A stretch of 64,000 nt of DNA, taken from assembly GCA_015039465.1 (NCBI GenBank), contig MU130157.1, positions 321,186 through 385,185 of the forward strand. The letters are read 5' to 3'. The DNA comes from Phlegmacium glaucopus. Lineage: Eukaryota > Basidiomycota > Agaricomycetes > Agaricales > Cortinariaceae. This document shows, piece after piece, positions 22,700 through 35,530 of the stretch (positions within the stretch are counted from its first letter, which is position 1; the number at the start of each line of letters is the position of its first letter). A program made the position numbers and the translations under genes. The notes under the pieces are model-generated. The model was given only the letters and a program-made list of their open reading frames with translations, had not been told where the DNA came from and made no database searches.

Positions 22700-25600
22700 T
22701 ATATCGTAATGAACCCGATGTCAACATCTCAATTGTCGTCTTCATCATCCGAGTAGGCTTCACCTTCAACCTCTCCCACAGCATTAACATTTTCAACTTC
22801 ATAGTCGTCATAACCCATTGTCCCTGGGGTAGGACCAGTTTCATCATCTTCGGTCCAGTCATAGGATGCTGGTCCAGCTTCGAAAAACGGCTTTAATTGA
22901 AGAATAGCAGCTTTCTTGTCGTCCCTCGCCTCATCCAATAGATCACGAGATGCCAAAAGCTGTTTGAATACATTGGTGCCCTCTGGGACTATCTCGGAAT
23001 TAAAGACCTTTGACGAGCATCCAATAACATCAACCCAATAACAAGGGTGCGCGTTGCGTGTCGAGTCTCTCTCGTCCACGGGGTGTACTCTGCCGCCAGT
23101 TTTATAGACCTCCTCGTTTCGGCGCGCTTTGACCTCATGTGGCGAGGTTGGAGGATGTCTGTTACTCATCGGCACGTTTGCCTTGGATGATGAATCGGCG
23201 TCGGTTGTGGCAGCGGCAGGTTTGGCAGCGGCAGGTTTGGACGCCGCCTTGACGGAAAATTGAAAAACAAGTACAAAATATGGCGTTCGCTTCTTGCTCA
23301 TTCTATCGTCGAATATTCCAAGGGATTCGGCAGAGGGGCGAACAGCCTGCAGACAACTCGAATTCTTGATTTGAATAAGAATCCAAGTTACAGTCTCCCG
23401 ACAGAGGCTATCATCAGGATTCCCATCAAATACAGGGATACCCAAGTCGACACCTTCTTGACGATCAAAGAATTGCCAGGCATTTCCCCTTGCTAGAGCT
23501 TTCCATCCTGCTGCAGTTGAAAGAGCACTAGCATCGCCAGCCCGGGCGAAATGAGTAAAGCGAACATATTTCCCCGAACACGCAGTTTCGATATTTTCCC
23601 CACCCACTCGATTTCGGGCCTTGCTCAAACGAATATTTTCCCATTGGGCGCCGAACATAGCTTTAAAATACGAGAGCAAAGGGACAGCTTTGCCATGGCT
23701 ATGTTTGTCTCCTATAAGAGCGGGGCCACCTTTGGCAACGCAGATGTCTTGCGCACGAAGACATATATATCGTCCAACAAGTTCGCCCCGTTCACCCTTT
23801 GCGAGGAAGCCTTCGGTAAGAGTCTTCTGGAGCGTATCCAAGGGATTAAAATCATGATACCTTCCACTTTCCCAAACATATGCTGCCCCTTCCATGACGA
23901 TAGGTTCAGACGGGTAGCCAGAGTACATGTAGTTTTTGTGGTCAGGGACATTATATGCCACACTCATGTGACTGTCGACGAGTGTATCCTGCAGCGAGCG
24001 AACAGAATCGAGCGACGTGTTGAGTTGGAGTGATAGACGAGCAGATAATGCTGCGATTTTTGCCTCTTCGGACAAAGGTCTTCCTCCTGCATTTAGCATT
24101 AGCTTTTGAGCGGCAAAGCCGACAATCTGATTCAACATTGTTGCCTTGGTCCTAGGATTGGCCAGACGTGTCCACCACCTACGTCATAATATGTAGTCAG
24201 CTCATCTTAAATCAGAACGTAGCTACGCTTACAAGGGTCGTCCAAAGCGAGCAGAAAATTCAAGAGTGCAGACTTCGCGAAGAGTCGACTTCGATTCGTT
24301 GACGATATTCGCTCCGTTCCAACGGTCAAACGGTGACAAGATAAATGGCACTGGTCGTGCAAGTCGAGTTGCAAGCTCCCGGCCGGACTTGAAGCTTGGA
24401 TTTGTTGATAGTATAATTCCGAAAAGGCCCTCTTTCCCACAGAGTTCGATTGCATGCAGCATTGCATCAAGTAAGTTGCGTTTCTCGCCACTATCTAGTG
24501 TAATATCGATAACACTCAGATAGTGACACTCGTCGATATAAATAATGGCTCGAGGGAACACTTCTTTGGAAGGAAAAAGGCTGGCCAAGTTCCGGAATTC
24601 GCTAACGAGATGTCCCTCTGCAGATGCGATATTTTCCTTTCATTAAAAGCTAAAAATAAATATAATCATTGGCTAGCAGACACTCACGGAATAGTCCAAA
24701 TTATTGCACGCGTCAGTGTACAACTGTATTCTAACCGGACTCGGAGCACCATTAGATGGTTTGAGTAGTTGATACCAGCCACGGGCGAAGTCATTCTTAT
24801 CGATTGGTTCTGATAGGAGTTTCTTTGAAATCTCTCGGATTATCGAACGAAGAAGATTGATACACAAGCGTTGGGCTTCAAAGGCCGAGACCCTGCCTTT
24901 GAAGAATTTCCAGAGAGGTGCATCACCGCGAGGATAACCTGATGGACCGTCACCAGATGACGAGAAATTTGACAAATTATCTTACCAGTCTCATCTGGAT
25001 GTCTCAGACAAATAGGTATGGTAAATATGCACTTTAAAAAAAAAACAAGTCAGTGATATGAATCTTGGATGAGTTGGATAGTCACCTTTGCTAGCTCGTC
25101 TACTATTCGTGATTTTCCCATGCCAGAACTTTGGACAATCGGAGTAATTGTACAGTATGGTGATTTAACTTTTGCTGCAGTTCGCATTTCGGACAAAAGT
25201 TGTATGTGCCCGTTTCCAACAAAGTCGACTTCCCAGGCAAATACGGCAGACGTTAATCCAGGTCCATATTGAGGTGGGGGGGGTGGCCGCCTAGCTTTCT
25301 CTTCCTCGAGCCAAGCTATTCATTATCAGCACAAGAAAGCACCAAAGAGAAGAACTCTCACCGAAGACGGGTTCCCAGTCTTTTGACTTGATACTTTTAC
25401 GGCATTCTTCTGCTAGTTTCGTGTTCGCCTTGATTGCGGCCAAGCAATTGTCGCTCAACCTGTACTTTTTATCGAGAGCGTCTTTCCACGTAGGGTCATC
25501 ATAGACGGTGTCAAATAGATTCAGCAATACGATTGAGAGATATCCATCATCAGTTTTGTTGGGGTCCAATGATTCAAGTTGGAAAAAAGCATTGCTATCC

Positions 25601-25790
25601 ACGAGCTCAGCAATTGGCGTTCTACGATGATCGGTAGTCATCGACGAGGTTGAAGCTACTGTCTGGCGGATGCGTTTTACAGTGTTGAGTTCTTGGCGGC
25701 TTTGGGTTTCCCTTTCATCATTAAAAGTCCTATTGTGGTTAAGCCACATGCCATTATGTCAATGCCTAAACTTGGAGAGGCGCACCGTCT
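22700..25790 (-). repeat. Inverted duplication, arm 1
   Basis: About 3.1 kb that matches 32465-35530 in opposite orientation, including introns, about 40 bp of 5' flank (GTTTAGGCAT...AGGACTTTTAATG) and about 60 bp of 3' flank. The arms differ by scattered substitutions and small indels. The central spacer is about 6.7 kb. Confidence 0.9.
22729..25749 (-). CDS. P-loop ATPase with C-terminal PD-(D/E)XK-like nuclease region (Crinkler-like), copy 1
   Basis: Six exons (25362-25749, 25086-25315, 24986-25031, 24688-24938, 24233-24636, 22729-24178) sum to 2769 bp, 922 aa, with no internal stop. Walker A is VQSSGMGKSRIVDEL (about residues 185-200) and Walker B is AIIYIDECHYLSV. The C-terminal half carries GVDLGIPV and ILIQIKNSS, which match the D...(E/Q)xK pattern of restriction-endonuclease-fold domains. 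In fungi and oomycetes this NTPase-plus-nuclease layout is known from Crinkler-type proteins and related transposon-linked genes. That assignment is from memory of the family. The first 30 residues differ from copy 2 because of a 19-bp deletion, compensated by an ATG further upstream in another frame. Confidence 0.75.
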
Positions 25791-26809
25791 GCAAATGGTT
25801 GCCGCTGCTTAGTCAGTCAGTACACAGCCACATTGAAACCGCTCATATCGACTCTAAAACGAAAACTCAAGTATTTCAGGCATCCTACCCCGTAGAATTG
25901 ATACCCGTGTTATTTAAAATATGTAAAGTATGGTAATTAAAATTTTATTCTATAGATCATCATTGTCCGACTCATAATATATATGTTGTCTTCTCTGGCA
26001 GTCTCTCCACGCGGCCATATGTTACTGACGTCACTAAAGCTACCTGTTCTGCTGTTTCCCTTGTTTCCTTCGATTTCATGTGTATTTTTGGGTTCTCTTG
26101 CCATTATAGGTAGTAAGGTAACATATTATGCCAAGTGGGTAATAGATAGAACGATTCGTCTTCCACCATTTATAACAAGAGAGTGAGAATCGATAAATTT
26201 GTGGGGTTCTATGGCGAACTTGGTGAAGTCATGGCACTTTTGAATATTATCACCAGGGTTCGTGGTGCGTGAGACAGTCTAAGGGGATGAATAGCCTGGA
26301 GGCAGTCTCTCACATGGTTAAAGCGTCATTCTTGAGTGTTTCTGAAAGGTTCTTAGGAATGAACACATTCGGAGGGAATCAAAAACCGAGTCATGTCATG
26401 GGGCCCAAGCCGAGACCGCTCCAGACCGCTCTAGCATGCTAACTGCAAACCTTTAAATTGTTGGACACAATATCTCCTTGCATTTTCGTACCCAATCTTG
26501 ACCTCGCCGCCATTTCCTCCAGAATGTTTATTTCGACAAAAGAAGCCAGTCAAACGAATAAACATTTTCTCAAACTTCACGACTCCCCAGTTTTAAATTT
26601 TGTAGATATCATTATTCTGTTCAGGCGTTGGCATGGTGCTCGTTGGCGGTCTCCCAAGTGCTCTCCAAGTCGCTGGTCGATGTGAGAGCCCGCATGCGTA
26701 ACATGTGTGCGCACGTGTTGGGGTCTGTTTTCGTTCTAGGAAGGATGTCAATCTTTTAGGCATGGGCTATATTACATAGCCTCCTTTCATAGCCCTAACC
26801 GTTATTCTC
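25790..26809. other. Intergenic, no gene recognised
   Basis: AT-rich spacer. Short frames only, no splice-supported coding region. Confidence 0.45.
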
Positions 26810-27617
26810 ATGGACACTTCAGGAACCTTAAATTCGATTCCAAACGAAAACGTTATCGATAGTGGAGTCGATGACGGTTACACGATGACGCCCAGCGTCA
26901 CGTCTGCCGACCCTGGTGATAGCGAAAAAGTGTGTTTCCCTCGTTGCTTTCCTTATAATCCACTCGTTCATCCTACACTCGTTCATCCTACCGCAGCGCT
27001 CCACCCCCACCCCTCCAATCGAGTCAGATCTATCTGACTCGATATCAGTAGTTGAAACTATTGGCGATCACACAACCGACCACATGCCTGATTCACCTAG
27101 TACCCCCGCAAAACCAATGGCAATTGCACCCAAGTCAATAAATCTAGACAATTTACCTCTTCATTCACCATCTCAAATCGTGGGGACCCCTTTCGCGAAT
27201 GATAATACTCGTTTTGAGTATCCGTTCCCAGAAACCAACAGGACCTGCAGCTCCGGATCGGACCCGCCCACACCTGGTTTTTCTAGCCCAACAACCTCCT
27301 CCCCATCATCGGGTTCATTCCCCACATTGTCGACATCTTCTCAACTATTAACACAACTGTCTTTTCCCCCATCCTCCCACTATCCGTCACATAACGCCAC
27401 CCATCCGAAGATGAAAGTACAGGCAAACCCACCTATTCCGCCTAACCTAATTAAAAGACGCCTCAAATGGGGTTTGAATCTGTTGGGACGCAGAAGGAGC
27501 AGCGCTGGAAGTCAACAGAGCTTGAAGAGTGACGAATCGACTATGGCAAATATCACAGATGGGCAAGAAGCCGCCAGTCCGCCAGGATCTCCAACCCAAG
27601 AGCGAGCGAATCACTAG
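26810..27617 (+). CDS. Small Ser/Pro-rich protein, unknown
   Basis: Two exons (26810-26929 and 26997-27617; intron with GTGTGT donor and CCGCAG acceptor) give 246 aa. The product is rich in Ser, Pro and Thr (for example TPGFSSPTTSSPSSGSFPTL), with a basic patch LIKRRLKWGLNLLGRRRSS near residue 200. No domain, signal peptide or membrane segment is evident, and it is probably disordered. It lies in the centre of the inverted duplication, upstream of the metacaspase-like gene on the opposite strand. The second exon alone would be open from an earlier ATG at 26916, but the spliced form avoids a hydrophobic start that is really intron. It is a hypothetical gene. Confidence 0.55.
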
Positions 27618-28809
27618 GCTTATCCCGTTCCCTTTCCTTTCCATCTTCTCCGGGGTTTCAACTAGGATCGCTTGACAGACGCATACACGGGCGTCGCTTA
27701 TTTTTCTTTATTCCTATGGACATGGCGAATGCAAAGCAGAAGTTCTATCCTGATGCTAGGCGTTTAGTCACATAGATACTGTTATCAGATTTGCTCTCTC
27801 TATATCACCCATTTTTTTGCTGTCAAAACGCATCTCTAATTCATGGTAGTTTTTTTTTTTGGTTTTTAGTCGGTTTTGAATCTTTGGTCGTCTTCCTTCT
27901 TTTCTCTGGGTTTTGTGGTATCACCTTTCTCTTCTGGGGCACCTGGGCGTACATAGGATATAGACACTCACATACACGTACATCTTGTTTTCATCTTTAT
28001 TATCTTTTACGGTGTGACACGCATATTGTACCAGTAGTATATCGAAACTGTTACATAGGGAAATAAATGGGTACGAGTAAGGACTCCCTTACTCGCAGTC
28101 AAAACGAGCCCAAAAAGGGGGACCGGGGGTAAAAGCAATTCTAGATAGAAATTTATGATTACTGTCAATGCTTCCTCCTGCAATGGAGTTGTGAATTGTG
28201 TTCAGAACATCATGTAGCTCCACCCAGGCAATGGTAGAAATGCAGTTATTATTTTACTACATCTACAAGACTACGACTGGCTCAGATCATTAAGTTGTCA
28301 AGTAGTTTCTCAGATAGTGCAATCTATGGACTAGCTTTCAGCGGAGATCATCAGATTATGCACTCGATTGTTCACTGTTCGTTTCCATCAGCTTTGGACA
28401 TATGCTTATAATGTAACGATTATTATTGTTTGTTTGAAGCTGGTTGGCCATGAATTCTACTAAAAGGATCAATCACCACAATATGAATGGGGAGGGAGGG
28501 GTAAAGTAGAAAGCAATGTGCAAATTTTTGAGTGAAGATTGTCCATATTGACAAAATTCACATCTTAAATGTTTCGATCACCAAGGCTGCCTCCCAATTA
28601 TCCCGAGATTACCCGGTCAGACTCAACGTTGATTGCGCTTCAACGTTCAACCCTCACATTCTAGGTCAGGTTCTAAGAGAAAATCCAACAATTGGAAAGT
28701 AGTCAAGTACTCTAAGGAATTTTTTATTCCAAAATTCCCGCCATCTAATTGATATATTTTCCCTGCTTTGTGTTCCAGAAGGGCATAATTCAACTGCTAC
28801 TACGTATCC
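27618..28809. other. Intergenic, convergent 3' regions
   Basis: Sequence between the Ser/Pro-rich gene and the 3' end of the metacaspase-like gene. No coding signal was seen. Confidence 0.5.
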
Positions 28810-30834
28810 TCAACTTCTAACTATGTAGATCCAAGACTCCCAAAAGTCTTTAGGAATCAGAGGCGGCCTTTTCGGCATACGATCAGCGTCCTCTGGGAAA
28901 GGTGACTCTTGTACAAGGCCTTTCAAGTCAACATACTTGGACGTGACAAAAATTTTGAAGAACGTAACCTCGTTTGGCTGGAATTTGATGGGATATCCAC
29001 CCTCACTGCCATAGCCGACTGTGACTACCTTATTGGCACGCAGTGGTCCCTCTTTTGTATGCTCGGGATGGTAAAATGACTAGAAAAGTCTTCAGTGAGC
29101 ATTCCGTTCGCCTTTATGCCACAAATAAAAACCCACGTACTGCAACTTCGTAAGTGGCAGCATCAAAAGCAAAGACGTACGGAAAAAGAGGGGTCTGGTA
29201 GTTATGGATGCTAAGCGTGAAGCCGAATAGCGGGTTCAAGTCAGTGAGTTTTACTGCTGCTGTAACTTTGGGTCCCTTTTTGATATTGACCTTTGGCCTT
29301 AGAGGCTCGCTCGACGTAAAGAAATCCTCCCCATTTTCGGCCGGAAAGAAGATGATTTCTGTATCATGTCCAAGTTCTCCAAGCGTTGACAAACGTTCGA
29401 GTTTGACTTGTAATTTGTCACCTATACGATTGGATCTGCTTTGAAGAAGAAGGTGAAAATTGAAGCGAGTTGCCGCGTCGATTATAGTCGAGAGGTGTGA
29501 GTCTGGAGTGGAGAGTTCTAAGGAGCCATCTTGTGGAGTGAATTGAATGTCGCTTTCTGCATAATGAGGGATAAGTTCGTCCTTCCTTTCCAGCTTCATG
29601 CGTCCATCCGGAGATCGAGAAATTACAACGTCATAGTCGAGCGAATCTGAAGGACCATCGGATGATTGGTGGATGAACACCTTCGGATGAAACTGATTCC
29701 ATTTGGTTATATCAGCTCTTGAATCATCCTTCAGGGACATGTTATCAAGTTTATTGAAAATGGAGCTAAGAGGCGAGACATGAAACGGTTTCAACCCTTC
29801 AAAGCAATCCTTGCCGCTGGTGATTGTGAACTCTGTCTCCTCATCAACTCCATGAATGGTGCCAGCAGGCACTGAGAACGTCTCGTTCTTGCTTAACACT
29901 ACTGGGAATTGACGGCCAAGGTCTGTCATGCTGAAAAGAATCCTTGTCTTGTTATTCCCTTCCACATATGGAGTTTGCTTTGGTAACCGTGACTTGTTCT
30001 CTGGTCGCTCCAGAGTATGGAATAGACCGATATACGTGGTTTCGGTAAGATTGCGCCCAGGTTGTCGGAGAAGGTCTAGGAGGAGACTGGTGAAAGCCCC
30101 GCTATGGTGGCCACCTGTCGATAGAGGTATTTCATAGGCGAGCTCATCACGCTGGCATGCAGCAAAGAGAATGTGCGATGTTAGTGGAAAATATGGAAGG
30201 TGGTCATCTTGTATTTCTGTAGGGGATCTAGGAGAGTCTAGATTCCAGATGTCTTCGTCAAGGCCTTTTGGAAAGGGCGAATCAGGAGGTGCAAGGAAAC
30301 GTGAATTCTCTAAATCCAAGCCCCGGCCCATCCCTCCAGAATGACATGAATCGAATATTGCCGTCTGAAATCAATAATCAGCAAATATAAAAGGTGTGTA
30401 AAATAATAAGACCCGACAATGTTGTTTCCTTTGATGGATGCCAGTCGCCTCATGAGGGAGGCAAAAGTGCGATCAGGGATTCCGCGTTCTTCCGCTCTGT
30501 CGTCGTAAGGACAGATCGTTTCCATATTATTTCGGGCAAGGGAGTTTTCCGCAGGAGTTTCGTAGCTTCCATGACCAGCAAAGTAGAAAACTATGGTGTC
30601 GTTTGGGTGTATATCTTGGTTATTAATGAAGTGTTCCTCGAATGTAGATAAAATTTCCTTTCGCGTTGCTTCCGCATCCCGTAGATGTTTGATATGAAGT
30701 GGGTTTGCATGTAGGGACTCCGTTAAGAACCTGCAAACGTTTTCGCTGTCCTTGATACATCCTTTAAGGTTACGTATTTTCGCATCCTGGTACTTATTGA
30801 TCCCGATAATCAAGGCAAACACGTGGTTGTTGAC
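28810..30834 (-). CDS. Metacaspase-like protease (peptidase C14), 5' end unresolved
   Basis: The catalytic domain reads FALIIGINKYQDAKIRNLKG, then the His motif YFAGHGSYE and, after an intron, the Cys motif IFDSCHSGG. Exons placed are 30418 upward, 29141-30364 and 28810-29079. The p20-like domain is followed by a C-terminal region of about 350 residues without known motif but well open, ending FWESWIYIVRS. Fungal metacaspases cleave after Arg or Lys and act in stress and cell-death responses. The long extension resembles the Agaricomycete caspase-domain proteins often found in large families. The frame before FALI uses GTG, so the true first exon lies further upstream (probably beyond an intron ending ACTATAG at about 30835) and is not identified. 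Confidence 0.8.
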
Positions 30835-32464
30835 TATAGTATCTGAACAATGCTGATATTGCCCAACTGTTTCCCCTAGACCGGGATGGCAACTGAGCGG
30901 AAAGTATCAGAAAAAGAACAGGTAAATTTATATTTTAGTACAAGAGCTTTCACCATTCTGATGCAGAAACGATTGAAAACTGATTTTGGTCAGATGATAG
31001 CAAAGTTCCACTGGGGTGACTGAAAACAAGCTGTAGGTAAAATTGAATAAATCGGAGAAAATTCAACTAGATGGGCCTCACCTTTCTGATATGCAATTCA
31101 TAGCAGTATTGTTCGAACTAAGGAGTTGGTCGTCTGAACGGCCGCTAGCTCGCAGGCACGGAAAGCAGTTGGCCAGGTGATCCCATACGTTCTTCATTCC
31201 CACGGCACACGGCCCGCGCACCGTCGCAACGCTGCGCGATGGGTATCGTTGCTGGTCACTGACTTGACATGATATGAGGATGACCTTACCCTTTGTGTTC
31301 CTGCTGAATTAAGCTTGTTGAATTGGCGTCGTGATCCATTGGTATGCCTGCACAGCGTGTCAGCTCTACAGAGTTATGACAGTTCGTTGCTGGCCAGGTT
31401 TGAGGAAGTCGGAGGTCGGAGGAGGTATTTACACCAGCAGCTTGCAAGCTATTTGTACTTCCAAGGGTCCTTTGGTAAGCAACGTTAAACTTGGATGATG
31501 GATGCCCGAAAGCCACTCAGAAGCCAAGCATATTTTTACGTCCCTTTGTTCAATTTTTTTCGCATGTTGATGTCTTGAGGATCCATCGATGATCTGCCAG
31601 TCTAAAAGTCCCTATCATTTGAATTTCCGAAACATGAATTGGTCCCATTCATTCCCGTTATCGCTTACAAGAGTCATCACCTGAAAGTGGCAAGTTTTCC
31701 GACTAGCTTCACGATTGATTGCACCTACGAGCGTAATGTGAATCAAACATCTTTGGATAGCGAGAAGCTTGAATGATACTCTACATTACGAAGACGGATA
31801 CAATAGAAGGAGTTTGACTGAGGGTACATTATGCTTCTCAATAATGCTGCCTTCCGGAAATTTAATGTATAGCCAGACGTTAGAAACGATCAACAGCGTG
31901 GCAGCCTCGTACGGTTCATATGTGCTCCAGCCTTCCAGACGACCCTTAGACTTACGGTGTAGTTTCTGTTAACCGTAGAAGTCCGTTGAGGTCCGAGAAC
32001 GAGGAACAGGTTGAAGAGCATGGTGCATGGAAAGCAAGGGGTTTACAAGCGGTCCAACTTCAAGCCAGGCTACGGGAAAGGTCTAACCCATTAGCAAAAT
32101 ACCACGACTCTGAGCAGCCATCGGCGGTTTCTTTTTTAAAATTTAAGTATACTATTATTAGTGTGTCGGAGTTTGAAACCTGTCGGCACTGTCTTATAGA
32201 CCTGGATAGACAATTGACGGAATGTGTCTCATGTCTGTTATATATTCTTCTATCGAGGTAAGCGCTTCGTATTTCATTCCCTTTATCAATTCTCACCCTC
32301 TTGTATGAGTATTAGAGTAACAGGCTTCGCCTCCTCATTTCTTGGTGAGATTTGTCTCCTGCATCTCATTGCATTCCATGTCTCCTGCTTTCCCTGCTAC
32401 ACTAATGTTATGTTTAGTTCATTCTCGTTTATAATCCACCAAATCTTGTTTCTTGACGACGCCT
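30835..32464. other. 5' region of metacaspase-like gene and spacer
   Basis: It should contain the missing first exon of the metacaspase-like gene (minus strand). I cannot place that exon. An ATG frame near 30955 (minus) is open for about 25 codons and is one candidate. Nothing else is recognised. Confidence 0.4.
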
Positions 32465-35400
32465 TTTTTAAGCAAGTACAGTTTAGGCATAACCGCGAAT
32501 AGGACTTAATGATGAAAGGGAAACGCAAAGCCACCAAGAACGATAGTGAACTCAACCCTCAGCTGCCTGTAAAACGCAGCCGCCAGATAGTAGCTTCGAC
32601 GTCGTCCATGACTACCGACCATCAGAGAACGCCAGTTGCTGAGCTCCTGGCTAGCACCTGTTTTTCCGAACCTATCGACTCCAACAGAACTGATGATGGA
32701 CATCTCTCATCGGTATTGAGAAATTTATTTGAAACCGGCTGGAATGATTCTACGTGGCAAGACGCTCTTGATGAAAAGTACATTTCGAAGAGGAATTGCT
32801 TGGCCGCGATCAAGGCGAACACGAAACTAGCAGAAGAATGCCGTAAAAGTATCAAGTCAAAAGACTGGGAACCCGTCTTCGGTGAGACTCCTTTTCTTTG
32901 ATGCTTTCTTGTGCTGATAACGAACAGCTTGGCTCGAGGAAGAGAAAGCTAGGCGGCCACCCCCCCCACCTCAATATGGACCTGGATTAACGTCTGCCGT
33001 ATTTGCCTGGGAAGTCGACTTTGTTGGAAACGCGCACATACAACTTCTGTCCGAAATGCGAATTGCAGCAAAAGTTAAATCACCATACTGTACAATTACT
33101 CCAATTGTCCAAAGTTCTGGCATGGGAAAATCACGAATAGTAGACGAGCTGGCAAAGGTGACTGTCCAACTCATCCAAGGCTCATATCACTGACTTGTTT
33201 TTTTAAGTGCGTATTTACCATACCTATTTGTCTGAGACATCCAGATGAGACTGGTAAGATAATTTGTCAATTTTTTCGTCATCTGGTGACGGTCCATCAG
33301 GTTATCCTCGCGGTGATGCACCTCTCTGGAAATTCTTCAAAGGCAGGGTCTCGGCCTTTGAAGCCCAACGCTTGTGTATCAATCTTCTTCGTTCGATAAT
33401 CCGAGAGATCTCAAAGAAACTCCTATCGGAACCAATCGATAAGAATGACTTCGCCCGTGGCTGGTATCAACTACTCAAACCATCTAATGGTGCTCCGAGT
33501 CCGGCCAGAACACAGCTGTACACTGACGCGTGCAATAATTTGGACTATTCCGTGAGTGTCTGCTAGCCAATGATTGTATTTATTTTTAGCTTTTAATGAA
33601 AGGAAAATATCGCATCTGCAGAGGGACATCTCGTTAGCGAATTCCGGAACTTGGCCAGCCTTTTTCCTTCCAAAGAAGTGTTCCCTCGAGCCATTATTTA
33701 TATCGACGAGTGTCACTATCTGAGTGTTATCGATATCACACTAGATAGGGGCGAGAAACGCAACTTACTTGATGCAATGCTACATGCAATCGAACTCTGT
33801 GGGAACGAGGGCCTTTTCGGAATTATACTATCAACAAATTCAAGCTTCAAGTCCGGCCGGGAGCTTGCAACTCGACTTGCACGACCAGTGCCATTTATCT
33901 TGTCACCGTTTGACCGTTGGAACGGAACGACTATTGTCAATGAATCGAAGTCGACTCTTCGCGAAGTCTGCACTCTTGAATTTTCTGCTCGCTTTGGACG
34001 ACCCTTGTAAGCGTAGTTACATTCTGATTTAAGATGAGCTGACTACATATTATGACGTAGGTGGTGGACACGGCTGACGAATCCTGGGACCAAGGCAACA
34101 ATGTTGAATGAGATTGTCCGCTTTGCCGCTCAAAAGCTAATGCTAAATGCAGGAGGAAGACCTTTGTCCGAAGAGGCAAAAATCGCAGCATTATCTGCTC
34201 GTCTATCACTCCAACTCAACACGTCGCTCGATTCTGTTCGCTTGCTGCAGGATACACTCGTCGACAGTCACATGAGTGTGGCATATAATGTCCCTGAACA
34301 CCAAAATTACATGTACTCTGGCTACCCGTCCGAACCTATCGTCATGGAAGGGGCAGCATATGTTTGGGAAAGCGAAAGTTATCATGATTTTAATCCTTTG
34401 GAAACGCTCCAAGAGACTCTGACCAAGGGCTTCCTCGCAAAGGGTGAACGAGGCGAACTTGTTGGACGATATATATGTCTTCGTGCGCAAGACACCTGCA
34501 TTGCCAAAGGTGGCCCCGATCTTATAGGAGATGAATATAGCCATGGCAAAGCTGTCCCATTGCTCTCGTATTTTAAAGCTATGTTCGGCGCCCAATGGGA
34601 AAATATTCGTTTGAGCAAGGCCCGAAATCGAGTGGGTGGGGAAAATATTGAAACTGCGTGTTCGGGGAAATACGTTCGCTTTACTCATTTCGCCCGGGCT
34701 GGCGATGCTAGTGCTCTTTCAACTGCAGCAGGATGGAAAGCTTTAGCGAGGGGAAATGCTTGGCAATTCTTTGATCGTCAAGAAGGTGTTGACTTGGGTA
34801 TCCCTGTATTTGATGGGAATCCTGATGATAGCCTCTGTCGGAAGACTGTAACTTGGATTCTCATTCAGATCAAGAATTCGAGTCGTCTGCAGGATGTTTA
34901 CTTCTCTGCCGAATCCCTCGGAATATTCGACGACACAATGAGCAAGAAGCCAACGCCATACTTTGTACTTGTTTTTCAATTTTCCGTCAAAGTACTGTCC
35001 AAACCTGCCGCCGCCACAACCGATGCCGATTCATCCAAGGCAAACGTGCCGAAGAGTAACAGACATCCTCCAACCTCACCACATAAGGTCAAAGCGCGTC
35101 AAAACGAGGAGGTCTATAAAACTAGCGGCAAAGTACATCCAGTGGACGAGAGGGACCCGACACGCAACGCGCACCCTTGTTATTGGGTTGATGTTATTGG
35201 ATGCTCGTCAAAGGTCTTTAATTCCGAGATAGTCCCAGAGGGTACCAATGTATTCAAACAGCTTTTGGCATCTCGTGATCTATTGGATGAGGCAAGGGAC
35301 GACAAGAAAGCTGCTATTCTTCAATTAAAGCCGTTTTTTGAAGCTGGACCAGCATCCTACGACTGGACCGAAGATGATGAAACTGGTCCTACCCCAGGGA

Positions 35401-35530
35401 CAATGGGTTATGACGACTATGAAGTTGAAAAGGTTAATCCTGTGGAAGAGGTTGAAGGTGAAGCCTACTCGGACGATGAAGACGGCAATTGAGATATGGA
35501 CACCGGGTTTATTATGATATATAATTTGTA
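32465..35530 (+). repeat. Inverted duplication, arm 2
   Basis: The opposite arm of the 3.1-kb inverted duplication with 22700-25790. All five introns are shared at the same places, so duplication was at the DNA level and not by retroposition. Confidence 0.9.
32509..35492 (+). CDS. P-loop ATPase with C-terminal PD-(D/E)XK-like nuclease region (Crinkler-like), copy 2
   Basis: Six exons (32509-32881, 32928-33157, 33208-33253, 33301-33551, 33603-34006, 34061-35492) sum to 2736 bp, 911 aa. The ATPase motifs SSGMGKSRIVDEL and AIIYIDECHYLSV and the nuclease-like GVDLGIPV...ILIQIKNSS are unchanged from copy 1. A short basic N-terminus (MMKGKRKATK, then VKRSR) could be a nuclear signal. The C-terminus is acidic. 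The intron after DACNNLDYS ends at AATGAAAG, chosen because only that acceptor keeps the frame. Compared with copy 1 it lacks six residues in an Ala/Pro-rich linker. Both copies being open argues for selection or very recent duplication. Confidence 0.78.

Noticed and set aside
30820..30822. Start codon of the metacaspase-like gene at 30822
   Set aside because: The codon there is GTG, and the family normally has residues before FALIIGINKY. An upstream exon is more likely.
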